Positions 51,185 to 59,795 of a DNA stretch of 64,000 nt are shown here, one piece after another (the stretch's first letter is position 1; the number at the start of each line of letters is the position of its first letter). Source of the stretch: Mycobacteroides sp. LB1. Its GTDB lineage: Bacteria > Actinomycetota > Actinomycetes > Mycobacteriales > Mycobacteriaceae. The translations under genes and the position numbers were made by a program. The notes under the pieces were generated by a model. The model made no database searches. It was not told the origin of the DNA and was given only the letters and a program-made list of their open reading frames with translations. The DNA is taken from assembly GCF_013449725.1 (NCBI RefSeq), contig NZ_JACCFF010000007.1:62001-126000 (forward strand), in the 5' to 3' direction.

Positions 51185-51946
51185 GTGATTTCGACTGGGC
51201 AGTTTCAGGACAAGGTTGCCATCGTCACCGGCGCCGCACAGGGCATCGGTGAGGCGTATGCGCTTGCGCTGGCCCGGGAGGGCGCGGCGGTGGTGGTGGC
51301 CGATATCAACGTCGAGTTGGGCGAAGGCGTCGCCAAGCAGATCGTCGCCGACGGTGGCAAGGCCATCTTCGCCGGTGTCGATGTGTCCGACCCCGAATCG
51401 GCAATCGCCATGGCAGACAAGGCGGTCTCCGAGTTCGGCGGCATCGACTACCTGGTGAACAACGCCGCGATCTATGGCGGCATGAAGCTCGACCTGCTGC
51501 TCACGGTGCCCTGGGACTACTACAAGAAGTTCATGAGTGTGAACCAGGACGGGGCGCTGGTGTGTACGCGCGCCGTGTACAAGCACATTGCCAAGCGCGG
51601 CGGCGGCGCCATCGTCAACCAATCCTCCACGGCCGCATGGCTGTACTCGGGCTTCTACGGGCTGGCCAAGGTGGGCATCAACGGCCTTACCCAGCAGCTG
51701 TCCCGTGAGCTGGGTGGACAGAAGATCCGCATCAACGCCATCGCGCCGGGACCCACCGATACCGACGCCACCCGAGGCACGGTGCCGGAGCAGTTCCGCA
51801 ACGAGCTCGTCAAGAATATTCCGCTGAGTCGCATGGGTACCGTCGACGACATGGTGGGTATGTGCCTGTTCCTACTGTCGGACAAGGCTTCCTGGATTAC
51901 CGGCCAAGTGTTCAACGTCGACGGTGGACAGATCATCCGGTCATGA
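51185..51946 (+). CDS. Short-chain dehydrogenase/reductase (Rv0769-like)
   Basis: A 253-residue classical SDR: AIVTGAAQGIGEAYALALAR, YLVNNAAIYGG, VNQSSTAAW and catalytic YGLAKVGINGL, with the C-terminal ITGQVFNVDGGQIIRS. GTG 51185 has AGGAGG seven bases upstream, the G-rich site beginning in the previous stop codon. The stop overlaps the next gene (ATGA). Probably oxidises a secondary alcohol in the same pathway as the aldehyde dehydrogenase. Confidence 0.92.
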   Translation: MISTGQFQDKVAIVTGAAQGIGEAYALALAREGAAVVVADINVELGEGVAKQIVADGGKAIFAGVDVSDPESAIAMADKAVSEFGGIDYLVNNAAIYGGMKLDLLLTVPWDYYKKFMSVNQDGALVCTRAVYKHIAKRGGGAIVNQSSTAAWLYSGFYGLAKVGINGLTQQLSRELGGQKIRINAIAPGPTDTDATRGTVPEQFRNELVKNIPLSRMGTVDDMVGMCLFLLSDKASWITGQVFNVDGGQIIRS

Positions 51947-52806
51947 AACTTGGATACATCGGCCTGGGAAACATGGGCGCGCCCGTGGCCCAACGACTTG
52001 TCGACTGGCCCGGCGGCCTGACCGTTTTCGATCTGCGGCCCGAGGCGATGGCGCCCCTCGTCGAGGCGGGTGCGCGAGCGGCTGACGGCCTCGCGGACAT
52101 TGCGGAGGCCGACCTCATCAGCGTGACGGTGCTGAATGACGCACAGGTAAGGGAAGTCGTTGCCGCCATTGCTCCGAAGGCGAAGCCCGGCACCATTATC
52201 GCGATCCATTCCACCATCAGCGACGCGACGGCCGTTGAACTGGCACAGTGCTGGTCGCCGCACGATATTCACGTTATCGACGCACCGGTCAGCGGGGGCG
52301 CGCCTGGCGCGCACAAGGGTGAGCTTGCCACCATGGTCGGCGCCGATGACGAGATCTTCACGCGTATCAAGGAGCCGTTCTCGAAGTGGGCATCGCTGGT
52401 GATCCATGCCGGCGCTCCGGGTGCGGGTACACGGATGAAGCTGGCGCGTAACCTCTTACACTTCGTTGCCTTCACCGCGGCGGGTGAGGCGCAGCGCCTG
52501 GCCGAAAGCTGCGGCCTGGACATCACTGCTCTGGGCAAGGTGGTCAGGCACACGGATGCGATCACCGGCGGGCCGGGCGCGATCATGCTGCGCGACACCA
52601 CGGCACCGGTCGATCAGGACAGCTTCTGGAACCCGATCTTCACCCATGTGCGGGGCCTCGGCGAGAAAGATCTCAGCCTGGCGCTGGCACTGGGTGAGGA
52701 GATGTCGGTCGAGCTGCCGTTGGCGGCATTGGCCCGTGAGCGGCTGGCGGCCAGTCTCGGTGTGCCACATGCTGTGCCATCTAGAGAGGGAGAAGTTAAT
52801 GGATGA
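51943..52806 (+). CDS. HIBADH-like NAD(P)-binding dehydrogenase (Rv0770-like)
   Basis: A 287-residue beta-hydroxyacid dehydrogenase family protein: GYIGLGNMGAPVAQRLVDWP, the substrate motif IDAPVSGGAPGAHKG, and the lysine region GAGTRMKLARNLL. It is distinct from mmsB at 19028. ATG 51943 is set by the ATGA overlap. The actual hydroxyacid is unknown; context is sterol or lipid modification. Confidence 0.9.
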   Translation: MKLGYIGLGNMGAPVAQRLVDWPGGLTVFDLRPEAMAPLVEAGARAADGLADIAEADLISVTVLNDAQVREVVAAIAPKAKPGTIIAIHSTISDATAVELAQCWSPHDIHVIDAPVSGGAPGAHKGELATMVGADDEIFTRIKEPFSKWASLVIHAGAPGAGTRMKLARNLLHFVAFTAAGEAQRLAESCGLDITALGKVVRHTDAITGGPGAIMLRDTTAPVDQDSFWNPIFTHVRGLGEKDLSLALALGEEMSVELPLAALARERLAASLGVPHAVPSREGEVNG

Positions 52807-53176
52807 GCTGCGTCGTAAGGGCCTCGACAAGATGAAAGAGGTCTACGGCTGGGATATGCCAGACCTGCCCGGCGACTATTTCAAGTACACCGCCGACCAT
52901 CTCTTCGGGACAATTTGGGATCGCCCCGAGCTCTCGATCCGTGATCGCCGGCTGTTGCTCCTCGGCGCGGTCAGCGCCTTGGGGCTCGACGAGATCCTGG
53001 AGATCCAGACCAGCGCGGCGCTGAAGAACGGCGAGCTCACCGACGCCGAGCTGCGCGAGGTGGCCCTGTTCATCACGCACTATGTCGGGTGGCCGCTGGG
53101 GCAGCGGGTCAACAAGCATGTCGAGATGGCTATCGCCAAGCGTGCCAAGAAAGACACGGAATCCTCCGGTGACTAG
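52799..53176 (+). CDS. Carboxymuconolactone decarboxylase family protein (Rv0771-like)
   Basis: A 125-residue AhpD-like helical protein: LSIRDRRLLLLGAVSALG and ELREVALFITHYVGWPLGQR. The CxxC pair found in AhpD peroxidases is missing, so it is more like gamma-carboxymuconolactone decarboxylases, whose role outside aromatic breakdown is unclear. It overlaps both neighbours by eight bases, so it belongs to the aldA operon. Confidence 0.87.
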   Translation: MDELRRKGLDKMKEVYGWDMPDLPGDYFKYTADHLFGTIWDRPELSIRDRRLLLLGAVSALGLDEILEIQTSAALKNGELTDAELREVALFITHYVGWPLGQRVNKHVEMAIAKRAKKDTESSGD

Positions 53177-54389
53177 CCGATTCTCCGGGTTGTCTCGGGA
53201 ACAGCTGGCAGTTCTGGTTCCGGAGCTGCTGCTGATCGGTCAGCTGATCGACCGCTCCGGAATGGCTTACTGCATACAGCATTTCGGCAGGGAGGAGATG
53301 CTGCAGGTCGCCATCGAAGAGTGGGCGTCATCCAGCCCCATCTATACCCGGCGCATGCAGAAGGCATTGCGATTCGAGGGTGACGACGTGATCACCATCT
53401 TCAAAGGCATGCAGCTCGATATCGGTGCGCCGCCACAGTTCATGGATTTCCGGTACACCGTGCATGACAAGTGGCACGGGGAGTTTCACCTCGACCACTG
53501 CGGAGCGTTGCTCGACGTGGAACCACTCGGGCCCGAGTACGTAACGGGCATGTGCCATGACATCGAGGATCCCACCTTCGATGCGACGGCCTTTGCCACC
53601 AACCCGCATGCCCAGGTGCGGCCGATCCACCGCCCGCCGCGCACACCCGCGGACCGGCATCCGCACTGCGCGTGGACGGTGACAATCGATGAGTCATATC
53701 CCGCGGTGTCCGGGATCCCCGCCCTTGATGTTGTCGGCGGATCTGTGGCCGCCGGTTGGGAATTGAGCGATATCGACACCTCCGATGAGGGGGCCTCCGA
53801 CTACTCGGGGCCACTGCTGTCCGATCTGGACTTCGGTGCCTTCTCGCATTCGGCGCTCGTGCGAATTGCCGACGAGATCTGTCTGCAGATGCATCTGCTG
53901 TTCCTCGGGTTCTCGATCGCGGTGCGCAAGCGCGCCGAGGTGGAGTTGGCAAGAACGGTGTGCACCCAACAGCTCATCGGACTCGCTGGCGTCGCGGCCG
54001 CGCGGATCACGCAGGCGTTGCAGCTGCCCGGCGGGATCGAGGGTGTGCTGCGGGTGCTCGAACTGCATCCGCTGCTGAGCCCTGTCGGATATGTGAACGC
54101 CGAGATTGCAGGCGGTGAGCTTCATGTATGGAGGTCGCCCGCTCACGAGGAGCAGGCGTGGATCTCGCTGTGTGGGCCGTCCGAAACGCGGCCGTTGCAA
54201 GCCATCGCAACTGCGGTCGATCCGCATATCCGCGTGGAGGTTTCGGGAGATGCTGAGGATTGGGTGGCCTCGTTCGTTGAGCATGAGGGTGTGGACAGGC
54301 AGCTGCCGGAGGTGATGATCGCCAATGTCAGTGGGGGATCGAGGTTCACTTTCGAGCCTCGCAAGTCGCTGCCGCTGACGGTGGTGTAG
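53169..54389 (+). CDS. Unrecognised protein at the end of the aldA operon
   Basis: A 406-residue soluble protein. GTG 53169 overlaps the preceding stop by eight bases. The N-terminal half has His- and Cys-rich stretches (FHLDHCGALLDVEPLG, VTGMCHDIEDPTFD, RPIHRPPRTPADRHPHC) that could bind a metal. The C-terminal half contains GVAAARITQALQLPGGIEGV, suggesting an alpha-helical region. I do not recognise a family. Its conserved linkage to the CYP51-region genes implies a role there. Confidence 0.75.
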   Translation: MTSRFSGLSREQLAVLVPELLLIGQLIDRSGMAYCIQHFGREEMLQVAIEEWASSSPIYTRRMQKALRFEGDDVITIFKGMQLDIGAPPQFMDFRYTVHDKWHGEFHLDHCGALLDVEPLGPEYVTGMCHDIEDPTFDATAFATNPHAQVRPIHRPPRTPADRHPHCAWTVTIDESYPAVSGIPALDVVGGSVAAGWELSDIDTSDEGASDYSGPLLSDLDFGAFSHSALVRIADEICLQMHLLFLGFSIAVRKRAEVELARTVCTQQLIGLAGVAAARITQALQLPGGIEGVLRVLELHPLLSPVGYVNAEIAGGELHVWRSPAHEEQAWISLCGPSETRPLQAIATAVDPHIRVEVSGDAEDWVASFVEHEGVDRQLPEVMIANVSGGSRFTFEPRKSLPLTVV

Positions 54390-54403
54390 CACCAAATCCT
54401 CGC

Positions 54404-54460
54404 CGAGATGACATCTATGCGGTGGATTCGCTCGTGATTCCCAGCGTCAATGTCATCTCG
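54404..54460. repeat. Spaced intergenic inverted repeat
   Basis: Perfect 11-base arms CGAGATGACAT (54404-54414) and ATGTCATCTCG (54450-54460) are 35 bases apart, in the short gap after the operon stop at 54389. The left arm is preceded by GC and the right followed by CGG. It resembles the other gene-end palindromes in this window in placement. Confidence 0.6.
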
Positions 54461-54496
54461 CGGGAACCTGTGGCATTGTCTGTGCGTTGACGAGCA

Positions 54497-55084
54497 ATGC
54501 CCGCTGCTCTGGATGAATTCGACCGCCAGCTCGCCCGATTGACCGACCTTGGGTATCCGGTCACCGATAGCGTTACCCGCCTGCGGCCGTTGGTGGAGGG
54601 CCTGCCTGCCTCGACCGTTAACCCCGAGGATCACATTCCGTTCCTTCTCGTCGTCACCGGGACCAGTTATGAGCAGACGGCGCCGTTGATGACTCTTAAC
54701 GGACGCAGCGGATTTCACGTCATGGATGACGGTGACGTCGACGTCTACCGATCAATTGTGGATATCCCTTCTGGCGCATACCTGCTCACCGATATCGACA
54801 CCGGTGGCGAGTTCTGCAACGTCACACCGGAGACGGCCCTGGAGGCGATCACCGCCTGTGGGCGTTCCCCGCTCACGATTGACGAGGGCATCGCGCTCGT
54901 GACGGCGCGGCCGGACATGCTGCGCAAGAACAAATGTTTCTCGCTGGCAGCGTCGCGTGGGAAGGGGCAGCGGGTGCCGGCGATCTGGATTTCCGATAGG
55001 CGCCCGAAACTCGGATGGTGCTGGGACCGGAACCCGCACACCTGGCTGGGCACGGCCTCGGGCGGTGCACGGGTAGTCCCGTAG
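54497..55084 (+). CDS. DUF5701 family protein
   Basis: A 195-residue soluble protein: LDEFDRQLARLTDLGYP, HIPFLLVVTGTSYEQTAPLM, AYLLTDIDTGGEFCNVTPE and a C-terminal GKGQRVPAIWISDRRPKLGW. The pattern matches DUF5701, common in actinobacteria and of unknown function. No membrane segment or signal is visible. ATG 54497 is the first start before the conserved LDEFDRQ; weak ribosome site. Confidence 0.72.
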   Translation: MPAALDEFDRQLARLTDLGYPVTDSVTRLRPLVEGLPASTVNPEDHIPFLLVVTGTSYEQTAPLMTLNGRSGFHVMDDGDVDVYRSIVDIPSGAYLLTDIDTGGEFCNVTPETALEAITACGRSPLTIDEGIALVTARPDMLRKNKCFSLAASRGKGQRVPAIWISDRRPKLGWCWDRNPHTWLGTASGGARVVP

Positions 55085-55114
55085 CTCCGGGGTCCGGCAC
55101 CTGTCACACTGATA

Positions 55115-56548
55115 GTGATGGTGGCGATGTCGGCACTGGTGTTCGGACTCAGCTGGTGGCTGGGTCTGTACTTACTCGCGCGCAACCCCCGCAAGCCGGT
55201 GCTCGCCCTCGCGGCCGTCGGGCTGATCGGCTACTCACTCGTCGTCGCACTGGACGCCATTCGGGTAACTCCCGGATCCGATGCCGAACTCCTTGGTCGT
55301 ATCGAGGTCTTCACGGCGATCGTCCCGAGCGTCGCCTGGTTGATGGTGCTGCTCGAACTCACCAACAACGGCGATCGCCGGCGTGACCGTGCGGCCATCG
55401 CGGTGCCCGCCTTGGTGCTTGCCATCGCGATGCTGGTTGGTGCGACGATGGCCGGCACCATCGAAGGTCCCGCCACGCTGGGGCATTGGATCATGTTCTG
55501 TGCCAGCGGAACCGCAGCCGTTGGGGCGGCGATTCTGCTATTCCGGCGCCGCGCGTCGATACCCGGTTCAGCACGTGGCGTCGTCCTGGTCGCCACCATG
55601 TTCTTCACGCTCGGCGACGCTCAGCTGATCATTCCGCTCGGCATCCTGCCGAGCTGGCTGGCATTGGCCTCGACGGGCTTCGACCTGGTGCTGCTTGGTC
55701 TGGGCGTTGCACTCTGGGACGCCTTCGACGAGGGGCAGGCACTGCGCGCCGATATGCTGCGCTCCTTCGTTGCGTCGATCCTCGTCGGCGCACTGTTCGG
55801 CGCCCAGGCCATGATCGGTATGGCCGTTGTGGGTCAGTCGGTAGCTCTGGTGGTGCTGCTGTTCACCAGCGTCGGCCTGGCCATCTGTATCCAGGTGCAA
55901 TCGGGTCCATTCGCCGACTTGCTTGATCGCATGGCATTCTCGCGTTCCCCGCAGCTGCGCCAGGAACGCTCCGAGCTGCGCAGCACCGAGGCGGCCTTGC
56001 CGCTGAAGTCGGCATCGCCCATCGAAGGTGTCGACGACGAGACGTTCACCCGGCTCACTCGCCGTGCGCTCAGTCACTATGGCGATCTCGCCAAACTCGT
56101 CGCCAGCCCGCTGGCTTCGCTGCCGGTCATCGGCGAGCGCCTGGGCGGCCGTGGCGCTTCTGATCAACCCGTCGAACGCGCCAACGAACTCAGAGCGGTT
56201 CTCGCCGAATCCATCTCACGGCTCAAGCCGCGGGAGGAAGGGGACTTCGGTGTCACCGATCAGTGGCGTTATTACAACGCCCTGTACTTCCCCTACGTCA
56301 TGGGCGTGCGGGCTTATGCCCAGGGCGCGACGGCGGCGGGGTTGGACCCGGTATCGCGCCAGGCGTGGCAGTGGTTGGTCACCGAGGTTCCGCAGCGGTC
56401 ATTGCACAACTGGCAGAACGCTGCCGCCAAGTTGATCGCGGCCGATCTGCGCGCACAGACCGTGGCTGACGGTCTTCGCGTAAGCGGCTCATCGCCGTCC
56501 AATGGTCTTCGCGCAAGCGGCTCATCCGTGTCACCAGGGTCGCGGTAG
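55115..56548 (+). CDS. Multi-helix membrane protein with helical C-terminal domain
   Basis: A 477-residue protein with seven or eight predicted membrane helices in the first 260 residues, an arrangement like the 7TM sensor regions of some kinases but without a kinase domain. It is followed by a soluble helical region (VDDETFTRLTRRALSHYGDL, then WRYYNALYFPYVMGVRAYAQ). I do not recognise the family. The last 25 residues include two similar units, ADGLRVSGSSPS and NGLRASGSSVS, encoded by the dispersed 20-base motif. The stop overlaps the convergent MpaB gene by 18 bases. Confidence 0.72.
   Translation: MMVAMSALVFGLSWWLGLYLLARNPRKPVLALAAVGLIGYSLVVALDAIRVTPGSDAELLGRIEVFTAIVPSVAWLMVLLELTNNGDRRRDRAAIAVPALVLAIAMLVGATMAGTIEGPATLGHWIMFCASGTAAVGAAILLFRRRASIPGSARGVVLVATMFFTLGDAQLIIPLGILPSWLALASTGFDLVLLGLGVALWDAFDEGQALRADMLRSFVASILVGALFGAQAMIGMAVVGQSVALVVLLFTSVGLAICIQVQSGPFADLLDRMAFSRSPQLRQERSELRSTEAALPLKSASPIEGVDDETFTRLTRRALSHYGDLAKLVASPLASLPVIGERLGGRGASDQPVERANELRAVLAESISRLKPREEGDFGVTDQWRYYNALYFPYVMGVRAYAQGATAAGLDPVSRQAWQWLVTEVPQRSLHNWQNAAAKLIAADLRAQTVADGLRVSGSSPSNGLRASGSSVSPGSR
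56474..56526 (+). repeat. Dispersed 20-base motif, copies 4 and 5
   Basis: CTTCGCGTAAGCGGCTCATC at 56474-56493 and CTTCGCGCAAGCGGCTCATC at 56507-56526, again exactly 33 bases apart as at 37265/37298. They form the last codons of the rightward membrane-protein gene. Spacing by a multiple of three keeps the frame open. Confidence 0.75.
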
Positions 56549-57439
56549 CCGTCCTCGCTCCCGTCGCCATCCGTCATGACTGCCGGGATGCCATCGCCAC
56601 GATGTCGGGATGAACGGCCACACCAGCGGCACGGCGCGCGACAGCGCGCGGTAGGCCGTCTCGTCTGCCATGTTCCACCGGATCCCAAAACGCTTGCGCA
56701 CCTGGGGTGGCAGGCCGCCGTAGATGGTCAGTCGCAACGGCGGCGCCAACGCTGCGCGTATCGGTACGGTCGGCAGTGCCAACCGAGCAGCGGGTTTGAG
56801 TAACGGTGACACCGGCAGATACGGCGACTGGCTCATATCCGGGACAGTGCGTCTTTCGATGACCTTCATCAGATAGTCCGCCGCCGGGTTGGGGGCCAGT
56901 ACTTCGTCGCAGTACCGATCCCATTCCTCTTGGAATGCTGCTCGATTCGGCGGTACTGGCTGCTCGCTCATCGCGTACCGCCGATACCACTCGACCCCCT
57001 CCTGGTAGAGCTGCTCACGCTCTGCATCGCTGAGCCGGTGGGACGAGTAACGGTCCACAGTTTGTTCGACCATCACCTGGAAGGTCGCGTGCGCCCACCA
57101 GAAGGTCGTCGGATTCAACGCGTGATAGCGGACCCCGTCGGGCTGGATCCCCTTGATATCGCGGTGAAAGTCGCGCACTTTCGTGCCGGTTCCGGCCGCG
57201 GGGTCGTCGTACACGGTGCCGAGGATCGGAGGCAGCGAGCGGAATACCCGGTCGACGGGGTCTTCGAAGAAGTTGGAGTGCTCGATCAGGGCGTAGCCGA
57301 TCGCGGGATCCATCGTTTGCAGCAGCCCGGCCGTGCCGCCGGTGAATGCGATACGCATATCACCAGCCCAACGCCACAACAATGAGCGGGGGCCGAGCTG
57401 TGCACCGGGCGCGACAGAGATGACATCTGCTGTTGTCAT
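56531..57439 (-). CDS. Oxygenase MpaB family (DUF2236) protein
   Basis: A 302-residue protein: LLWRWAGDMRIAFTGGTAGL, ALIEHSNFFEDPVDRVFRS, the central RDFHRDIKG with a family histidine, and HALNPTTFWWAHATFQVMVE. These match the MpaB/latex-clearing-protein-like oxygenases that use a single heme. ATG 57439 is chosen because similarity starts at MTTADVISVAPGAQ. Substrates are unknown in mycobacteria. It is divergent from a small membrane-protein gene. Confidence 0.85.
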   Translation of the reverse strand: MTTADVISVAPGAQLGPRSLLWRWAGDMRIAFTGGTAGLLQTMDPAIGYALIEHSNFFEDPVDRVFRSLPPILGTVYDDPAAGTGTKVRDFHRDIKGIQPDGVRYHALNPTTFWWAHATFQVMVEQTVDRYSSHRLSDAEREQLYQEGVEWYRRYAMSEQPVPPNRAAFQEEWDRYCDEVLAPNPAADYLMKVIERRTVPDMSQSPYLPVSPLLKPAARLALPTVPIRAALAPPLRLTIYGGLPPQVRKRFGIRWNMADETAYRALSRAVPLVWPFIPTSWRWHPGSHDGWRRERGRLPRPW

Positions 57440-57563
57440 CTTTAGATGATGGCACACACCGCGACGAACTGGCAGGAATTGGCAGTGCGGAATGTCGAGA
57501 TGGCAGTGCATAAGAGGCAATGTCGGTGGTGTCAGGTTCATCGACGCACCTCAAGGAGCCGCA

Positions 57564-57998
57564 ATGTCCATCGCATCAGAAAACGCGTCAGTACTTCGCA
57601 CACGATTCGCTCAACCCGACTCACTTCTGCGATTTGGAATCGGGTTCGACGGCATTGCCACCGGATCGGTTGCCGTCGTACTGCTGATTGCTGCGAAATG
57701 GCTTGTCGAGCCGCTCGGACCCTCGCTGGGATTCCAGGTGGCACACGCCGCCGCCCTCATCGGGTACGGGGCCGTGGCGTACGCATTGAGCCGGGCAGAC
57801 ACGTCGAAGCTGGGGACCATCGGCATCGTCTACATCGTCGGTAACCTGCTGGCCACCGTCTTGTACGTGGCGGTGGGTGTCATGAAATGGGTGCCGCTCA
57901 CCACTGTGGGGGTAACCCTGGCGATAGTTTTCGGCGTCTACACCGCCGTCATGGCGGACATCCAGTTCCTCGGACTACGGCGCCTACGCTCCGCGTAG
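57564..57998 (+). CDS. Small four-helix membrane protein
   Basis: A 144-residue protein with four predicted helices (about residues 23-42, 53-75, 82-105, 112-132; for example TGSVAVVLLIAAKWLVEPLG and LGTIGIVYIVGNLLATVLYV). Short cytoplasmic ends. No family recognised. ATG 57564 has AAGGAG eight bases upstream, which favours it over the earlier in-frame ATG at 57492. A terminator follows. Confidence 0.78.
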   Translation: MSIASENASVLRTRFAQPDSLLRFGIGFDGIATGSVAVVLLIAAKWLVEPLGPSLGFQVAHAAALIGYGAVAYALSRADTSKLGTIGIVYIVGNLLATVLYVAVGVMKWVPLTTVGVTLAIVFGVYTAVMADIQFLGLRRLRSA

Positions 57999-58030
57999 CC
58001 GCCCATATGCTCACCCGCTGAGAGTGAGCC

Positions 58031-58063
58031 GGTGCCGGGTCACCCATTTGGTGGCCCGGCACC
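58031..58063. terminator. Hairpin terminator between convergent genes
   Basis: GGTGCCGGGTCACC (58031-58044) pairs with GGTGGCCCGGCACC (58050-58063) with one G-T mismatch and a five-base loop, followed by TTT. It sits between the stop at 57998 and the leftward GMC gene ending at 58072, so it can serve both. Confidence 0.75.
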
Positions 58064-58071
58064 TTTCATGT

Positions 58072-59754
58072 TTAGACCGGTGCCAGCGGTAGACGCAGTG
58101 CGCCCGGGGCGGCCCCCGGAACCGTCGGGTGTTGGGGCTGTACGGGTGCGATGTGCTGGTACACCGATCCCAGCTCTGGGCGTGGATCGGCCTCACCGTT
58201 GTTGGGCCAGAACGCCATTGCACGTTCGGCCTGAGCCGTAATGGTGAACGACGGGTTGACGCCGAGATTCGCCGAGATCGCCGACCCATCGATCACATGT
58301 AGCCCCGGATAGCCGTAAATGCGCTGGTAGGGGTCGATCACACCGGTCTCGGCGGAGTCACCGATCGGGCAGCCGCCGATGAAATGTGCGGTGAGCGGGA
58401 TGTTGATCGAGTCCAGGTGCGTGCTGCCCGCGTACCCGTCGACCTTCTCGGCCATCCGGCGTGCCACATCATGGGCGACCGGGATCCAGTCCGGATTCGG
58501 TTCTCCCGAGCCCTGTTTCGTGGTCATCTTCTTGCCGAACAACCCGGGCTTGAGGTACGTGGTCAGCGAGTTGTCCAGTGATTGCATCACCAGCACGATG
58601 ATCGAATGCTGCGCGGCGCGGTACGGGAACATGGAGCGGAACATCATGCCGGGATGGAGCATGTTGGCCAGCCAGGTTCGTGCGAAACGCCATGGACCGC
58701 CGTCAACCATGTTGGTGCCCAGCATGCTCAGGAAGGTGGAACCCGGCCCATAACGGCACACCTCGACGTGGGTGTTGGCCTCGGGATGGATCGAGGAGGT
58801 GATGGCCACGCCCTGGGAGAAGTCGTCCCTCTTGGGTGAGTAGACGATGGGCACCTCTTCGGAATTGGTGCGCGCCTGCTCTCCGAGCCGCTCCGATAAA
58901 TTGGGTAGTGACCCAGTGTCTTTCAGCTGGTGTAGCAGCCGCTGGGTGCCCAGCGAGGCTGCGGAGAACACCACGTGGCGCGCGGTGAAGTCCCGCTTGT
59001 TCTTACGGAACCAGCGCCCGGTCTGCTTGGTGCTGACGGTGTAGCCTTTTGCTCCGTCGAGCGGGCGCACATCGAGAACCTGAGTAAGCGGATGAATCTG
59101 TGCACCAGCATGTTCGGCCAGATACAGGTAGTTGGTCTCGGTGGTGTTCTTGGCGTTGTGCGGGCATCCGGTGAAGCATTGCGCGCACCCGATGCATCCG
59201 GCGCGATCTGGGCCGGCGCCGCCGAAGAACGGGTCGGGCACCGTCTTGCCGGGCTCATCGCCGAAGAACACGCCCACATTGGTGGGGTGATAGGTGTCCT
59301 CGACACCTAGATCCCTGGCCACCGCCAGCAGCACATCATCGGGCGGTGTGGTGTGCGGTGTCTGTACCACCCCGAGCATCCGGCGGGCCTGGTCGTAATA
59401 GGGGGCGAGCTCGGATTTCCAGTCGGTGATGTGTGCCCACTGCGGATCGGTGTAGAACCTCTCCAACGGCTCGTACAGCGTGTTGCCGTAGATCAACGAA
59501 CCGCCGCCGACACCCACCGCGCTCGCGATGAAGGTCTTGCCCAACACTGTCAGTCGTTGCGGGCCGTAACAGCCGAGCCCAGGTGCCCACATGGCCTTGC
59601 GCACATGCCAGTTGTTCGGGGGAAAGTCCTCGGGTTTCCAGCGTTTTCCCATGTCCAATATGCCGACTCGGTATCCCTTTTCGGTGAGGCGGAGGGCCGC
59701 AACGCTCCCACCGAAACCGGACCCGATGACGACTACGTCGTAGTCATAGTCCAT
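58072..59754 (-). CDS. GMC family oxidoreductase, ChoD-like
   Basis: A 560-residue flavoprotein: N-terminal VVVIGSGFGGSVAALRLTEK for FAD, VGVGGGSLIYGNTLYEP, an unusual cysteine cluster GCIGCAQCFTGCPHNAKN (about residues 186-203) and the C-terminal LHVIDGSAISANLGVNPSFT. This is the layout of mycobacterial ChoD (Rv3409c), named as cholesterol oxidase although activity on cholesterol is doubtful. In M. tuberculosis choD is at another locus. The stop region faces a shared terminator. Confidence 0.88.
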   Translation of the reverse strand: MDYDYDVVVIGSGFGGSVAALRLTEKGYRVGILDMGKRWKPEDFPPNNWHVRKAMWAPGLGCYGPQRLTVLGKTFIASAVGVGGGSLIYGNTLYEPLERFYTDPQWAHITDWKSELAPYYDQARRMLGVVQTPHTTPPDDVLLAVARDLGVEDTYHPTNVGVFFGDEPGKTVPDPFFGGAGPDRAGCIGCAQCFTGCPHNAKNTTETNYLYLAEHAGAQIHPLTQVLDVRPLDGAKGYTVSTKQTGRWFRKNKRDFTARHVVFSAASLGTQRLLHQLKDTGSLPNLSERLGEQARTNSEEVPIVYSPKRDDFSQGVAITSSIHPEANTHVEVCRYGPGSTFLSMLGTNMVDGGPWRFARTWLANMLHPGMMFRSMFPYRAAQHSIIVLVMQSLDNSLTTYLKPGLFGKKMTTKQGSGEPNPDWIPVAHDVARRMAEKVDGYAGSTHLDSINIPLTAHFIGGCPIGDSAETGVIDPYQRIYGYPGLHVIDGSAISANLGVNPSFTITAQAERAMAFWPNNGEADPRPELGSVYQHIAPVQPQHPTVPGAAPGALRLPLAPV

Positions 59755-59795
59755 GCGGTCAACCTACTGGTTGGTTGCCGCCGATGCACCGTAAA

